Assembly (NCBI GenBank): GCA_963825425.1
Contig: CAWGTF010000010.1
Coordinates: 682,001-746,000, forward strand
Source of the DNA: PALSA-607 sp963825425
GTDB lineage: Bacteria > Actinomycetota > Actinomycetes > Acidothermales > Acidothermaceae
Length of the DNA: 64,000 nucleotides
Direction: 5' to 3'
This document shows, piece by piece, positions 8,956-18,672 of this stretch. The notes below the pieces were generated by a model. The model saw nothing but the letters and a program-made list of their open reading frames with translations. It ran no database searches and was not told where the DNA came from. Positions within the stretch are counted from its first letter, which is position 1. Each line of letters begins with the position of its first letter. A program made the position numbers and the translations under genes.

Positions 8956-10315
8956 GTGAACCGTCAGCCGCTGCCGCGACCGCGCTCACGGGCGACGATC
9001 TTGCACGCCGATCTCGACGCCTTCTACGCATCGGTCGAGCAGATCGACAAGCCGTCGCTGCGCGGGAAGCCGGTCGTCGTCAGCGGCCTGGGCCTGCGCG
9101 GGGTCGTCGCTACGGCGAGCTACGAAGCGCGGGCGCACGGCGTGCGATCCGCGATGTCGACGATGGAAGCGCGCGGGCGGTGCCCGAAGGCGGCGTTCCT
9201 CGCGCCGCGGTTCGAGGCCTACCGCGCCGCGAGCGTCCTCGTCATGGAGCGCTTGCGTGAGCTGTCACCGCTGGTCGAGCCGCTGTCTCTCGACGAGGCC
9301 TACGTCGATCTCGAGGCGGGCGAGCACGACGACTTGTCCGCCGACGGTGTGCGGCAGATCGCGGCGCGGGTCAAGGAAGTCGGTGCACGCGTCGACCGGG
9401 CTGACGCTGTCGGTCGGCGTCGGCAGCTCGAAGCTGGTCGCCAAGATCGCCTCCGATCTCGACAAGCCCGACGGTCTGCGGGTCGTGGCGAGCGGGCGAT
9501 GAGGATGAGGTCTTGCGACCGTTGCCGGTCGGTCGGCTGACCGGGCGTCGGACCAGCAACGGCGGCGAAGCTGCGAGCGATCGGGGTCGCCAGCGTCGCC
9601 GACCTTGCCGAGCTCGGCGAAGCCGACGCCGGTCGTGCCCTGGGCAACAGTCAGGGTCGTGGTCTGTGGCTGCTTGCCCACGGCCTCGACGACCGGGAGG
9701 TAACACCGGAGCGCGAGTCGAAGTCGGTCAGCGTCGAGGACACCTTCGAGCATGACATCGCCGACGTTGCGCAGCTCGCTCGCGGTGGTCGACGGCATGG
9801 CCCGCCGGGTCGTCGAGCGGCTTCGGGCGCCCGGCTGTCGGGTCGGACGATCTCGGTGAAAGTCCGGCTGCATGACTTCACGACCTTGACCCGCTCGGCG
9901 ACTCTGCCCGCACCGACCGATGACCCGCGGGTCGTCGTCCGCATCGCTCGGCAGTTGCTCACCGACGTCGACGTCAGCGGCGGACTTCGACTCGTCGGAG
10001 TTGGGGTGAGCGGTCTCGCCGACTGGACGCAAGACGACCTCTTCGGCGAACTGATCGCCGCGCGATCCACAAGACGACCCCGACCCCACCGGCTGCGGAC
10101 CCTGTCGACGGCGCGCCCGCTCGCCGGCACGACCGGCCGTGGGTCGCAGGTCGCGACGTCGATCACGTCGTCTTGGGGTCCCGGCTGGGTGCAAGGCTCC
10201 GGCGCCGGTTGGGTCACGGTGCGATTCGAGACTCGCGACACACCGCCCGGTCGGGTGCGATCGTTTCGGGTCGACCGATCCCGACCTACGGCCCGCGTCA
10301 CCGCGCGGCTGGTAA
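8956..10315 (+). CDS. dinB: DNA polymerase IV (Y-family, DinB)
   Basis: About 450 codons. Start GTG 8956 (VNRQPLPRPRSRA). The palm motif ILHADLDAFYASVEQ and SLDEAYVDL carry the catalytic acidic residues; YEARAHGVRSAM is the fingers motif. At least four frameshifts (near 9390, 9500, 9540 and 10060-10290) break it; recovered pieces include LSVGVGSSKLVAKIASDLDK, a helix-hairpin-helix TVGxxT-like region and the little finger VEDTFEHDIADV. The C-terminal actinobacterial extension VTVRFETRDTPPGRVRSF ends RPASPRGW at a TAA (10313-10315). Error-prone translesion synthesis. Confidence 0.88.
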
Positions 10316-10364
10316 CTTCACCAAGCCCTGACCAGACCCCACTACCGGTAGCAGGAGGCCACGC

Positions 10365-11792
10365 ATGTCGTTCGCGACGCCGACCTTCCTGTGGTTCTTC
10401 ATGCCAGCGACGCTCGCCCTGTATTGGGTGCTCCCACGCACTGCGCGCAACGGGGTTCTCGCCTTCGCCAGCCTGGTGTTCTACACGTGGGGCGGCCACG
10501 CGTTCGTCTTCTTGCTCCTCGGTTGCGTCGCCGTCAACTTCGCCGCAGGGCTCGCCATCGATTCATCGAAGCCGTTCCTGCAAAGACATCGGCGGACGGC
10601 GTTGGTGAGCGCCATCGTCGTCGACGTCGGCGCACTCGCCGTGTGGAAGTACGCCGACTTCGGCTCGCGCCAGGTGCACGCGCTCGTGCAAGCCTTCGGC
10701 GGACACGGCAGCCACGTCTTGCACTTCGTGTTGCCGATCGGGATTTCGTTCTTCACGTTCCACCATCTGAGCTACGTCGTCGACGTCTACCGCGGAACGC
10801 GCAAGCCGCTGCGAAATCCGCTGACGTTCATGACCTACATCTTGATGTTCCCGCAGCTCATCGCCGGCCCGATCGTGCGGTTCCACGAGATCGCCGATCA
10901 GCTCGAAACGCCATCGCAGGATCGCTTCGGCGATTTCGCAGCGGGCTTCCCGAGGTTCGCGGTCGGTTTGTCGAAGAAGGTCATCGTCGCCGACAGCGTC
11001 GCGCCGGTCGTCAACAGCGTCTTCTCCTTGCACACGAGCCAGCTGACGACGGTCAACGCGTGGCTCGGCGCGCTGGCATACACCGTCCAGCTGTACTTCG
11101 ACTTCTCCGGATATTCCGACATGGCGATCGGGCTTGGCCGGATGTTCGGCTTCCAGCTCCCCGAGAACTTCAATCGGCCGTACTCCGCGTCGTCCATCAC
11201 GGACTTCTGGCGGCGCTGGCACATGTCGCTGTCGCGATGGTTTCGCGACTACCTCTACATCCCGCTCGGCGGCAACCGCGGCGGCAAGTGGAAGACCTAC
11301 CGCAATCTCTACATCGTGTTTGCCCTCACCGGTTTCTGGCACGGCGCGAACTGGACGTTCCTCGTGTGGGGGCTCTACCACGGCACCCTGTTGGTCGTCG
11401 AACGCGTCACCGGCTGGGGTGACACGTTGACCCGATGGAGGCCGCTACAGCGGGCGCTCACGCAGCTTCTCGTCGTCATCGGGTGGGTGGTCTTTCGGGC
11501 CGACAGCCTGCCGCAGGCCGGACACATCCTCGGTGCGATGTTCATGCCGACCGGCCACGGGCTCACCGCGACTGTCGCAACCGCCCTTACTCACCGCACG
11601 CTACTGATCTTCTGGCTGGCACTGCTCGTCTTCGTGGTTCCGCCCAGCTTCGTCATGGGCCGCTTCGTCGAGTTCGGTACGAGCCGACCGGCGATCGCTA
11701 CCAAGTTCGCCTACGTGGTCGTGCTCGCGCCCATCGCGGCCGCACTCGTCGCCGTGGGCACGTTCAGCCCGTTCCTGTACTACCAGTTCTGA
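10365..11792 (+). CDS. AlgI-like MBOAT membrane O-acyltransferase
   Basis: Intact, 475 residues, about ten membrane segments, AGGAGG ribosome site. MBOAT/AlgI hallmarks: LPIGISFFTFHHLSYVVDVY, LYFDFSGYSDMAIGLGRM, FNRPYSASSITDFWRRWHMS, LGGNRGG and the catalytic His (about residue 326) in GFWHGANWTFLVWGLYHG. Such proteins move acetyl groups across the membrane for O-acetylation of exported polysaccharides. Paired 12 bases upstream of an AlgX/AlgJ-like SGNH protein, the standard two-component arrangement. The acceptor polysaccharide is unknown. Confidence 0.93.
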   Translation: MSFATPTFLWFFMPATLALYWVLPRTARNGVLAFASLVFYTWGGHAFVFLLLGCVAVNFAAGLAIDSSKPFLQRHRRTALVSAIVVDVGALAVWKYADFGSRQVHALVQAFGGHGSHVLHFVLPIGISFFTFHHLSYVVDVYRGTRKPLRNPLTFMTYILMFPQLIAGPIVRFHEIADQLETPSQDRFGDFAAGFPRFAVGLSKKVIVADSVAPVVNSVFSLHTSQLTTVNAWLGALAYTVQLYFDFSGYSDMAIGLGRMFGFQLPENFNRPYSASSITDFWRRWHMSLSRWFRDYLYIPLGGNRGGKWKTYRNLYIVFALTGFWHGANWTFLVWGLYHGTLLVVERVTGWGDTLTRWRPLQRALTQLLVVIGWVVFRADSLPQAGHILGAMFMPTGHGLTATVATALTHRTLLIFWLALLVFVVPPSFVMGRFVEFGTSRPAIATKFAYVVVLAPIAAALVAVGTFSPFLYYQF

Positions 11793-11803
11793 GAGGAGTG
11801 CCG

Positions 11804-13043
11804 ATGGTCCGCGTCCCGCGGTTGAACGTGCGCGGCAAGGTCGTGCGCATCGCGCTGGCCGGCCTGGCATTGACGTTCTTCTTCGGGCCGGCGGTCGCGG
11901 CCGCGGCGGGCGTGCGAGCGCCCGCGATCGAGAACCACAAGCTCGGGCGGCTACCCGACACCAGCAACGGATGGAAATCCTTCGGGATCTTCGATACGTG
12001 GGCCACCGACCATCTGCCGTTGCGCAACGTGGCGATCAGCGCGAACACCAAGGTCGAGCGGGACGTGTTCGGCGAGACCCCGAACTACGGCGCGAACGGC
12101 ACCGCGACGACGACGACGGCGACCGGAGTTGCGGGCATCTCCGTGCCACAACCGCCTCGCAGCGCCCGCGAGCGCAGCACCGGCGGACTTCCCAACCGTG
12201 ATCACCGGTCTCGACGGCTGGCTTTACTACGGGACCGACCTTCGGGCCGCCTGCAATCCGACGCTCACAGCCCCCGTCATCGCGCAACGCTTTCAGCAAC
12301 TGTCGGAGATCATGCAGCGTGCGGGCAAGCAGTTCGTCTTGATGATCGCCCCCGACAAGAGTGACATCTACCCGCAGTACCTTCCGACTGCCGATCAGGG
12401 CGTGACCTGCGCGTCGAAGGCAGAAGCCGCACTGTGGGCAGCCTTGGCCGCAAAACCCCCGACTGGTTATCAGGATCTGCGCGGCGCGATCGAGGCGGCG
12501 AAGGCGAAGGATCCAGGCACCCTGCTGTACCGCAAGCTCGACACGCACTGGAATGGCGTCGGCGCAATGATCTACGCACGCGTGCTCACCGACAGCTTCG
12601 ATCCGACGTTGTGGCCGACAGCTACGGTGACGCCGCTGGGCAACAGCAGCTCACACACCGACCTCGAGGCATTGCTCGGCCAGCGGACCACAGAGCAGGC
12701 GCCGCTGTTCTCGGTCACTCGACCGGGCGTCACCACGACCGTCAATACGCCGAGCCAGCTCGCCGACACGACGACCGACGCACCGCTCATCACCCCGAAA
12801 ACGCTGTTCATCAGCGACTCGTTCACCGATTCGTCGCGCTTCGCGATCAATCCGTTCTTCGCCCAGGCCGGGTTCATCAATTCCTCGGCGGCAGGCACCG
12901 CTTACGACGAACTCGTGCAGTCGATCAAGAGCTCACAGATCGTGGTGCTCGAGATCGTCGAGCGCACCGTCATCGGCGGGCAGGCACCGATCCTCGACAG
13001 CAGCGTGCTCGACAAGCTGGCCGCGAGTCTGGGCGAAGGCTAG
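11804..13043 (+). CDS. AlgX/AlgJ-like SGNH O-acetyltransferase, periplasmic/surface side
   Basis: Start ATG 11804 after GAGAGGAG. Residues about 10-40 form a signal anchor (KVVRIALAGLALTFFFGPAV). A frameshift near 12165 separates the N-terminal part from ITGLDGWLYYGTDLRAACNP. The AlgX-type active site is visible: MIAPDKSDIYPQYLP, YRKLDTHWNGVG (Asp-Thr-His-Trp) and the Ser nucleophile in LFISDSFTDSS. It follows the AlgI-like gene directly and should carry out the extracytoplasmic acetyl transfer. Confidence 0.88.
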
Positions 13044-13051
13044 CGTCGGCC

Positions 13052-13770
13052 ATGGACCACCACACCATGCTGCTGCCCGGACCCGACGGGGAGGTCCCGG
13101 CCGACGAGGTGATTCCCGACGGTGCGGTGCGAGGAGCCGTGGTCGTGGTCCAGGAGGCCTTCGGCGTGAACGACCACATCGTCGACGTGTGCCGGCGGTT
13201 CGCGGCAGTCGGGTACCGCGCCGTCGCGCCGCATCTGTTTCATCGGGACGGCGTCAATGCCCTGCCGTACGAGATGGAGCTGGCGACTCGCCCACATGGC
13301 GAACCTGACCGCCGACGGCATCCGCGTCGACCTCGCTGCAGCACGCGATCACCTTGCTGGTCAAGGATTCTCGTTGTCGCAGACCGGCATCGTCGGGTTC
13401 TGCATGGGTGGCTCAGTGGCCTGCGCTGTCGCGGCGGAGGATGCCTACGGTGCCGCCGTCACGTTCTACGGCAGCGGCGTGCGACAAGGGTCGGTTCGGG
13501 TTCCGGCCACTCGTCGAACTCGCACCACGTCTGCGGTCACCGTGGCTCGGGCTCTACGGCGATCTCGACCGCGGCATTCCGATCGAGCAGGTCGAAGCGC
13601 TGCGCAGTGCGGCTGCGACCGCGCACGTGCCGACGGCGGTGGTCCGCTATGCCGAGGCCGGCCACGGATTTCACTGCGACGCGCGACCAGCGAACTATCA
13701 GGAGATCGCGGCGAAGGACGCGTGGGTGCGAACCCTCGACTGGCTTGGCCGCTACCTCGCGCAGGAGTAA
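13052..13770 (+). CDS. Dienelactone-hydrolase-family alpha/beta hydrolase
   Basis: About 240 codons from ATG 13052 (MDHHTMLLPGPDGEV). Two frameshifts (near 13275 and 13495). The pieces assemble to the DLH fold: VVVVQEAFGVNDHIVDVCRR, VAPHLFHRDG, the Cys nucleophile in GIVGFCMGGSVAC, the Asp in LGLYGDLDRGIP and the His in AGHGFHCD. The Cys replaces the usual Ser, as in true dienelactone hydrolases. Specific substrate unknown. Confidence 0.87.
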
Positions 13771-13775
13771 CCCCG

Positions 13776-14549
13776 CTATCCGGCGTCCGCGCTTGCCTGT
13801 GCCGGTCGCGCACTCGAATCGGTCGAACGCGCGACCGACTCCGCTGGGCGGTTCGCCAGCCGGATCGTGTAGCCCACACCGCGCACGGTGTGAATCAGCG
13901 GCGGCCCGTCGACGTCCACCTTCTTACGCAGGTAGCTGATGTAGGTCTCGAGCACGCCCGAGTCGCCACCGAAGTCGTAGTCCCATACATGGTCAAGCAG
14001 CTGGGCGCGGCTCAACACCTTGCGGGCGTTCATCAGCAGGTAGTGCAGCAATCGGTATTCGGTGGCAGTGAGCTCGATCAACCGGCCGCCGCGAAATACC
14101 TCGCGAGTGTCGTCGTCCATCTCCAGGTCGCTGAACGAGATGCGGGTGCCGTGGCCGTTGCCGTGACTGCGACGCAGAACCGCATGCACCCGCGCCACCA
14201 GTTCGGCGAGCGAGAACGGCTTGGTCACGTAATCGTCGCCACCGACATTGAGACCGAGCACCTTGTCGTCGGTCGCGTCGCGGGCAGTCAAGAACAGCAC
14301 CGGGACGCTCTTGCCCTTCGCAGCCAGGCGGCGGGCCACTTCGAAGCCGTCGAAGTCGGGCAGCATGACGTCGAGCACGACAAGGTCGGGCCGAGACATC
14401 TCGACCGCTTCGAGAGCACCGTTTCCGGTGCTTGCCGTGGTGACGTCGAAGCCTTCGAACCGCAAGGCCGTGGCCACCAAGTCGGAAATGCTCGGCTCGT
14501 CATCGACAACCAGTACCCGGTGCGGTGCCGGGACAGCATTCGTAGGCAC
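13776..14549 (-). CDS. OmpR/PhoB-family response regulator, no adjacent kinase
   Basis: Intact, 257 residues, start GTG 14549. The receiver domain has the acidic pair DDE (16-18), phospho-acceptor Asp60 in LVVLDVMLPD, and the Lys in DYVTKPFS. The winged helix follows (ELTATEYRLLHYLLMNARKV, LETYISYLRKKVD, IHTVRGVGYTIR). It resembles the mycobacterial TrcR/PrrA group. No histidine kinase is encoded next to it in this window, so it is an orphan or its kinase lies elsewhere. Confidence 0.92.
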   Translation of the reverse strand: MPTNAVPAPHRVLVVDDEPSISDLVATALRFEGFDVTTASTGNGALEAVEMSRPDLVVLDVMLPDFDGFEVARRLAAKGKSVPVLFLTARDATDDKVLGLNVGGDDYVTKPFSLAELVARVHAVLRRSHGNGHGTRISFSDLEMDDDTREVFRGGRLIELTATEYRLLHYLLMNARKVLSRAQLLDHVWDYDFGGDSGVLETYISYLRKKVDVDGPPLIHTVRGVGYTIRLANRPAESVARSTDSSARPAQASADAG

Positions 14550-14685
14550 AGGTCAACCCTTCACATCTGCAAAATCGGCCGTGCGGGGTTCAAGGCAGCG
14601 CAGTACGTGAACACCCTCTCCGTACAGGCTGCACCAAGCCTGTGAGAAAGCTGAAAGCACGCTGTGAGTCGCCGGTGAGGCTGGC

Positions 14686-15777
14686 TCATCGCAGCGGGAC
14701 GACCTGCCCCTGCTCCTGCGACCGACGGGCCGCCTCGATGATCCGTAAGCCCTCAACAGAGTCGCGCGGGTCGACCGGCAGGTCACCCGCACCGCGCAAG
14801 GCAGCCGCGACGCCCTCGTAGTAGCGCTGGTACGCGCCGGGCTCGGTGGCGATCGGCGTCGCCTCGCCGACGACTCCAAGGGTTCCGTAACTGGCCTCGG
14901 TCTCAGTGCCCCACGCCTCGTCACGATCGGGCCGGCCGCCGCGGCGAAGGGCATCCTCCTGGACGTCGAGTCCGTACTTGACGTACGCGGACCGGGTGCC
15001 GAGCACGCGCATGCGTGGCCCGAGTTCGGACGCGATCGCGCTGCACCACAGGTGGCTGCGAACTCCGGATGCGTGAGTCAGCGCCACGAAGACGTCGTCA
15101 TCGGCCTGCACGCCAGCGCGCCGCCGGTCGACCTCGGCGTAGACGTGCGTGACCGGCCCGAACAGCACGAGCGCCTGATCGATGAGGTGCGGGCCGAGAT
15201 CAAACAGCAACCCCCCGGCGTCCGACGGCGAACCGCTCTCGCGCCAACCGCTACCCGCCACCGGCCGCCACCGCTCGAACCTCGACTCGTATCTGGTGAC
15301 CTCGCCCAACGCACCCTCGTCGAGTAGCCGGCGCAGCGTCAGGAAATCGCCGTCCCATCGGCGGTTTTGATAGACGCTGAGCGGGACGCCGCGGGCCGCG
15401 GCCGCGGCGATCAGCGACTCGCCCTCAGCAACGCTGACGGCAAACGGCTTGTCGACCACGACCGCTTTGCCGGCGTCGATCGCAGCCAATGCGGTCGGCG
15501 CGTGCATGCGGTTGGGAGTCGCCACGACGACGAGGTCGATGTCGTCTGCTGTCGTCAGGAGGCCGTCGACGTCCGCGAAAACCTCGACACCATCGTAGGC
15601 CGCGCGGGCGTTCTCGGCGCGCTCGGCGTTGCCGGTAACGACTGCCGACACGCGCATACCCGCTGTCGCAGCAATGAGCGGCGCGTGGAAAGCCGACCCG
15701 GCGAGCCCGTACCCGACGATCGCAACCCGCAGTGGTTTTGTCATGTGGGGTTCAGTCGTCTGGGATTCATTGGTCAT
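14686..15777 (-). CDS. Gfo/Idh/MocA-family NAD(P)-dependent oxidoreductase
   Basis: Intact, about 363 residues. N-terminal Rossmann motif VAIVGYGLAGSAFHAPLIAA, then VVATPNRMHAPTALAAIDAG and VVVDKPFAVSVAEGESLI (the conserved DKP/EKP Lys). The C-terminal domain contains GGLLFDLGPHLIDQALVLFG with the catalytic His. ATG 15777 chosen; ATG 15744 (MTKPLRVAIVG) is also possible. Sugar or inositol dehydrogenase-type chemistry is likely; the substrate is not evident. Confidence 0.9.
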   Translation of the reverse strand: MTNESQTTEPHMTKPLRVAIVGYGLAGSAFHAPLIAATAGMRVSAVVTGNAERAENARAAYDGVEVFADVDGLLTTADDIDLVVVATPNRMHAPTALAAIDAGKAVVVDKPFAVSVAEGESLIAAAAARGVPLSVYQNRRWDGDFLTLRRLLDEGALGEVTRYESRFERWRPVAGSGWRESGSPSDAGGLLFDLGPHLIDQALVLFGPVTHVYAEVDRRRAGVQADDDVFVALTHASGVRSHLWCSAIASELGPRMRVLGTRSAYVKYGLDVQEDALRRGGRPDRDEAWGTETEASYGTLGVVGEATPIATEPGAYQRYYEGVAAALRGAGDLPVDPRDSVEGLRIIEAARRSQEQGQVVPLR

Positions 15778-15804
15778 GGGCACATAGTGCCGGTCGCGCA
15801 GCCG

Positions 15805-16332
15805 CTAGCTGACGGCGACCCGCGAGATCCCGATGCCGCCTTGTGTCGTAGCGCCGTACCGCGCCTTTTCCTTCTCGAGATCGAGGTGCCCGATGCGCCG
15901 GCGCGCGTCGAGTGCGCCGTCGTCGAGCAGGTCGGCCGGAATGAGCCAGACGATTTCGAACTCGAGGCCGCTGGGGTCACGGCCGTACAGGCTCTTGGTA
16001 GTCCCGTGGTCGGAACTGCCGACCAGCGCGTCGGCAGCTGCCAGGGCCTGCGCGATGCGCTCGAGTTCGAGCAGCGTGTCGACTTCCCACGCCAGGTGGT
16101 AGAGGCCGACGGTGGTTCGGCCCGCGCCGGACGGGCCGGCCGCCGGACCGGCCTCGAAGAGCCCGAGGTCGTGGTCGTTCGTCGAGCCCGGGGCCTGCAT
16201 GAAGGCCGCGCCGTGAAAGCCCGTCGGCGTCATGTTGACGGGCCGGAAGCCCAGGACGTCGGAATAGAACCGCACCGATTCGTCGACGTTGTGCACATAG
16301 AGGACCGCGTGGTTGAGCCGAAAGATTCCCAT
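15805..16332 (-). CDS. VOC-family (catechol 2,3-dioxygenase-like) protein
   Basis: Intact, 175 residues from ATG 16332 (MGIFRLNHAVLYVHNVDESV). Two beta-alpha-beta-beta-beta modules: FYSDVLGFRPVNM and GLYHLAWEVDTLLELERIAQ, ending GRDPSGLEFEIVWLIP. His (LNHAVL and LYHLAWEV) and Glu (EFEIVW) match VOC metal ligands, so an extradiol dioxygenase or related metal enzyme is plausible. A perfect TetR-like palindrome lies 23 bases upstream. Confidence 0.85.
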   Translation of the reverse strand: MGIFRLNHAVLYVHNVDESVRFYSDVLGFRPVNMTPTGFHGAAFMQAPGSTNDHDLGLFEAGPAAGPSGAGRTTVGLYHLAWEVDTLLELERIAQALAAADALVGSSDHGTTKSLYGRDPSGLEFEIVWLIPADLLDDGALDARRRIGHLDLEKEKARYGATTQGGIGISRVAVS

Positions 16333-16354
16333 GGCCGAACCATACCTCACTTTG

Positions 16355-16368
16355 GTTGAACGTTCAAC
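16355..16368. promoter_or_regulatory. Perfect 14-bp palindrome before the VOC gene, TetR-like operator
   Basis: GTTGAACGTTCAAC is a perfect inverted repeat in the 66-bp spacer upstream of the VOC gene (15805-16332) and downstream of the acyltransferase stop. It shares the central GAACGTTC with the paaN site but has different arms, so a different TetR-family regulator, not encoded nearby, is expected. Confidence 0.55.
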
Positions 16369-16398
16369 TACTCCGCTGAGCGATTGCTGCCCCGCATC

Positions 16399-18425
16399 TC
16401 AGCACGCAGCGGCCGCCTTGATCAACTGCGCGTACGGTGCGCGGCCAGCCGGCTTCAGGTGCACCCCGTCGGTGCTCAGCCAGTTCGGATGCGTGTTAGC
16501 GGCGGCGTCCCAGTTCACCAGCACTGCGTTGGGATGCGCCTTCACCACAACGGGGAACATCGAGTTGTTCGGCGGCTCCCACGGTCGGTCCATGTGGTCG
16601 TTGATGACGATCACCCGCTGCCGGTCCGCGAGCGCTGTGAGTGTGGCATCCAGCTCCTTCGCACTGACGATGCCGTTGGTGCCGGTCTCGATCACCACGT
16701 CGCGGCCCAGGTGCGCCAGCCGTTCGCAAGGTGGTGAGCTCGGCGAACACTGCCTTCGCCTGCCAGCCGACGACGGCGTAGACCTCGGTGCCGGGACACA
16801 CCGACTTCAAAGCTGTCGCGGCGTCGAGCATGACGGAGTCGCCAACCGCACTGACCGACGGCGGGACGCCGACCGGGATCGCCTGCGGTGTGGTTGCCGT
16901 GACATGCGGGCCGGTGGCGGGGTGGATCGGGCGTGCCGGCGGATGCGTGACCACCGATACGACCGGCAGTGCGGTGGACGACGGCGGTGTCGCGGCGGCC
17001 GAGCTCGACCCGGTGGTCGCCGACGACGTCACTGACGATGGCGTCGGCGACGTCGACGTCGATCTCGCCGGTGCGGCCGTTACGGAAGTCGGCGACGACT
17101 GACCCTGGCCGAGCGTCGCAGCATCGTGACCGCGCTCGCGCCTGCGTGTGGGCCACCCGACTCGAGACGAACGTGGTCGCCGCTGCCACGCCAGCGACGC
17201 CGAGCACGGCCGACAGCACCGGCGCCACGACGCGCCACATGCTGAACGCGCTGCAGGCCACTGCGACGACACCCTCGCGTCGGAGTGGAACCTCGACCAA
17301 CCGGTACGACACTTCGGTCAACAACCCGACGATCGCCAGTCTGACGGCGAGGGCGGCCGGCCCGTGCAACGACCAATCGAGACCCGGGCGGGTATAGACG
17401 AACACCGGCCAGTGCCACAGGTAGAGGCCGTACGAACGTTCGCCGATCCATCGCATCGGTGCCACATCGAGCGCCCGGCCGAGCCAGCCGCCAGGGGCCG
17501 ATGCCGTTGCCACGACCACCACGCCGACCGCAGCGAAGGCGAGGAACCCACCGCGGTACAAGCCCGGACGGAAATAGTCGACCGCGTGCATCGACCAGCA
17601 CACGGCCACCAGCGCGACGACACCAACGACGTCGCATGCAGCGCGGACGCCGAACGCGACCCCTCGTTCGAGCCGGGCGGCGAGACCGGTCAGCACTGCT
17701 GCCGCAGCGGCACCGAGCAACAGCGCGCTCGCATGCGTGTCGGTGCCGAAGTACAACCGCGACGAGTCGGTGTCGAACGGCACGTTGCCGCGCACGGCGA
17801 GTACCCGCATCCACAACGCCGACCCGATTGCACCGGCCAGCGCGACGGCGGTGATCCATCGCAGGCGAGCGCGGGTTGCGACCAGCGCGACCAATACCGC
17901 CGGCCAGATCAGGTAGAACTGCTCCTCGACGGCGAGTGACCACAAGTGCTGGAACGGCGACGGCCGCCCCGCGGCGATGAAGTACGACCGGTGGTGCAGC
18001 ACGTACCACCAGTTCGAGACGTATCCCAGCGCGGCCGCGATGTCGCCGCGCGCCTGCCCGAAGTCGGCGGCCGCGAAGATCGCCATGAAGACGGCCACCA
18101 CGGCCAGCAAGACGACGAGCGCCGGCAGCAGTCGCCTGGCTCGGCGCAGGTAGAACTGTCGCAACGAGAGGTGCCCGGCCAGCCGCGCTTCGCTGAGCAA
18201 CAGCGAGGTGATCAGGAATCCGGAGATGACGAAGAACAGGTCGACGCCCAGGAATCCACCGGGGAGCCAGCCCACGCCGGCGTGATACAGGAGCACGCCG
18301 ATCACGGCGATGGCGCGCAGCCCGTCGAGGCCGGGCAACCGGCGACCGGCGGGACTGGGTGTCCGGGTGACCGCGATGTTCTTCGCAGCCTTCACGCCAA
18401 CCTCTGCCCCCGTGATCTTGATCAT
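16399..18425 (-). CDS. Acyltransferase-3 (OafA/YrhL) with C-terminal SGNH domain
   Basis: About 675 codons from ATG 18425. The N-terminal acyltransferase-3 domain has LPGLDGLRAIAVIGVLLYHA, GGFLGVDLFFVISGFLITSL, RRARRLLPAL, HLWSLAVEEQFYLIWPAV and about ten membrane helices. The C-terminal SGNH hydrolase has VSAVGDSVMLDAATAL (Ser) and NWLSTDGVHLKPAGR (Asp/His). Frameshifts near 17100-17000 and near 16710 break the linker and the SGNH part. It likely O-acylates a cell-surface glycan. The AlgI/AlgX pair a few kb away suggests envelope polysaccharide modification as a local theme. Confidence 0.9.
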
Positions 18426-18672
18426 CGAACTGCTCTCATCCAGCGTCCAGACGAGCCGAGTGTGACATTGCTTCGTCTCGCCACCTGTTGTTCTTGACCG
18501 GCGCGCCGGAACCGTTGCCAGATCGAGTCCGGTGCCGTCACCGCGGTCGCCTGCCGCGACGTCGTGGTGTGGTGGGAGCGAGGGTTGTGCAGGTCACGGC
18601 GAATCGACGCGCGCGGGCGCTGATTGGTTGCGTCGACGTCCGCGCATTTTCGGCGGGACGGCGACGTCAAGC
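18426..18672. other. Spacer without a recognised gene
   Basis: 247 bases between the start of the acyltransferase-3 gene and the end of the FUSC gene, both on the minus strand. I see no convincing ORF, RNA gene or strong hairpin. It presumably holds the acyltransferase promoter. Confidence 0.5.

Noticed and set aside
10563..11381. Long minus-strand open frame of 272 codons
   Set aside because: It is antisense to the intact MBOAT gene and is Glu/Arg-rich in the manner of shadow frames in GC-rich DNA; no motif, signal or ribosome site.
13257..14645. Plus-strand open frame of 462 codons running over the response regulator
   Set aside because: Only its first 80 codons belong to the dienelactone hydrolase; the rest is antisense to a complete OmpR-type regulator with all motifs.
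17434..17443. CGAACGTTCG palindrome resembling the TetR operators
   Set aside because: It is inside the coding sequence of the acyltransferase-3 gene, only 10 bp, and expected by chance in GC-rich coding DNA.
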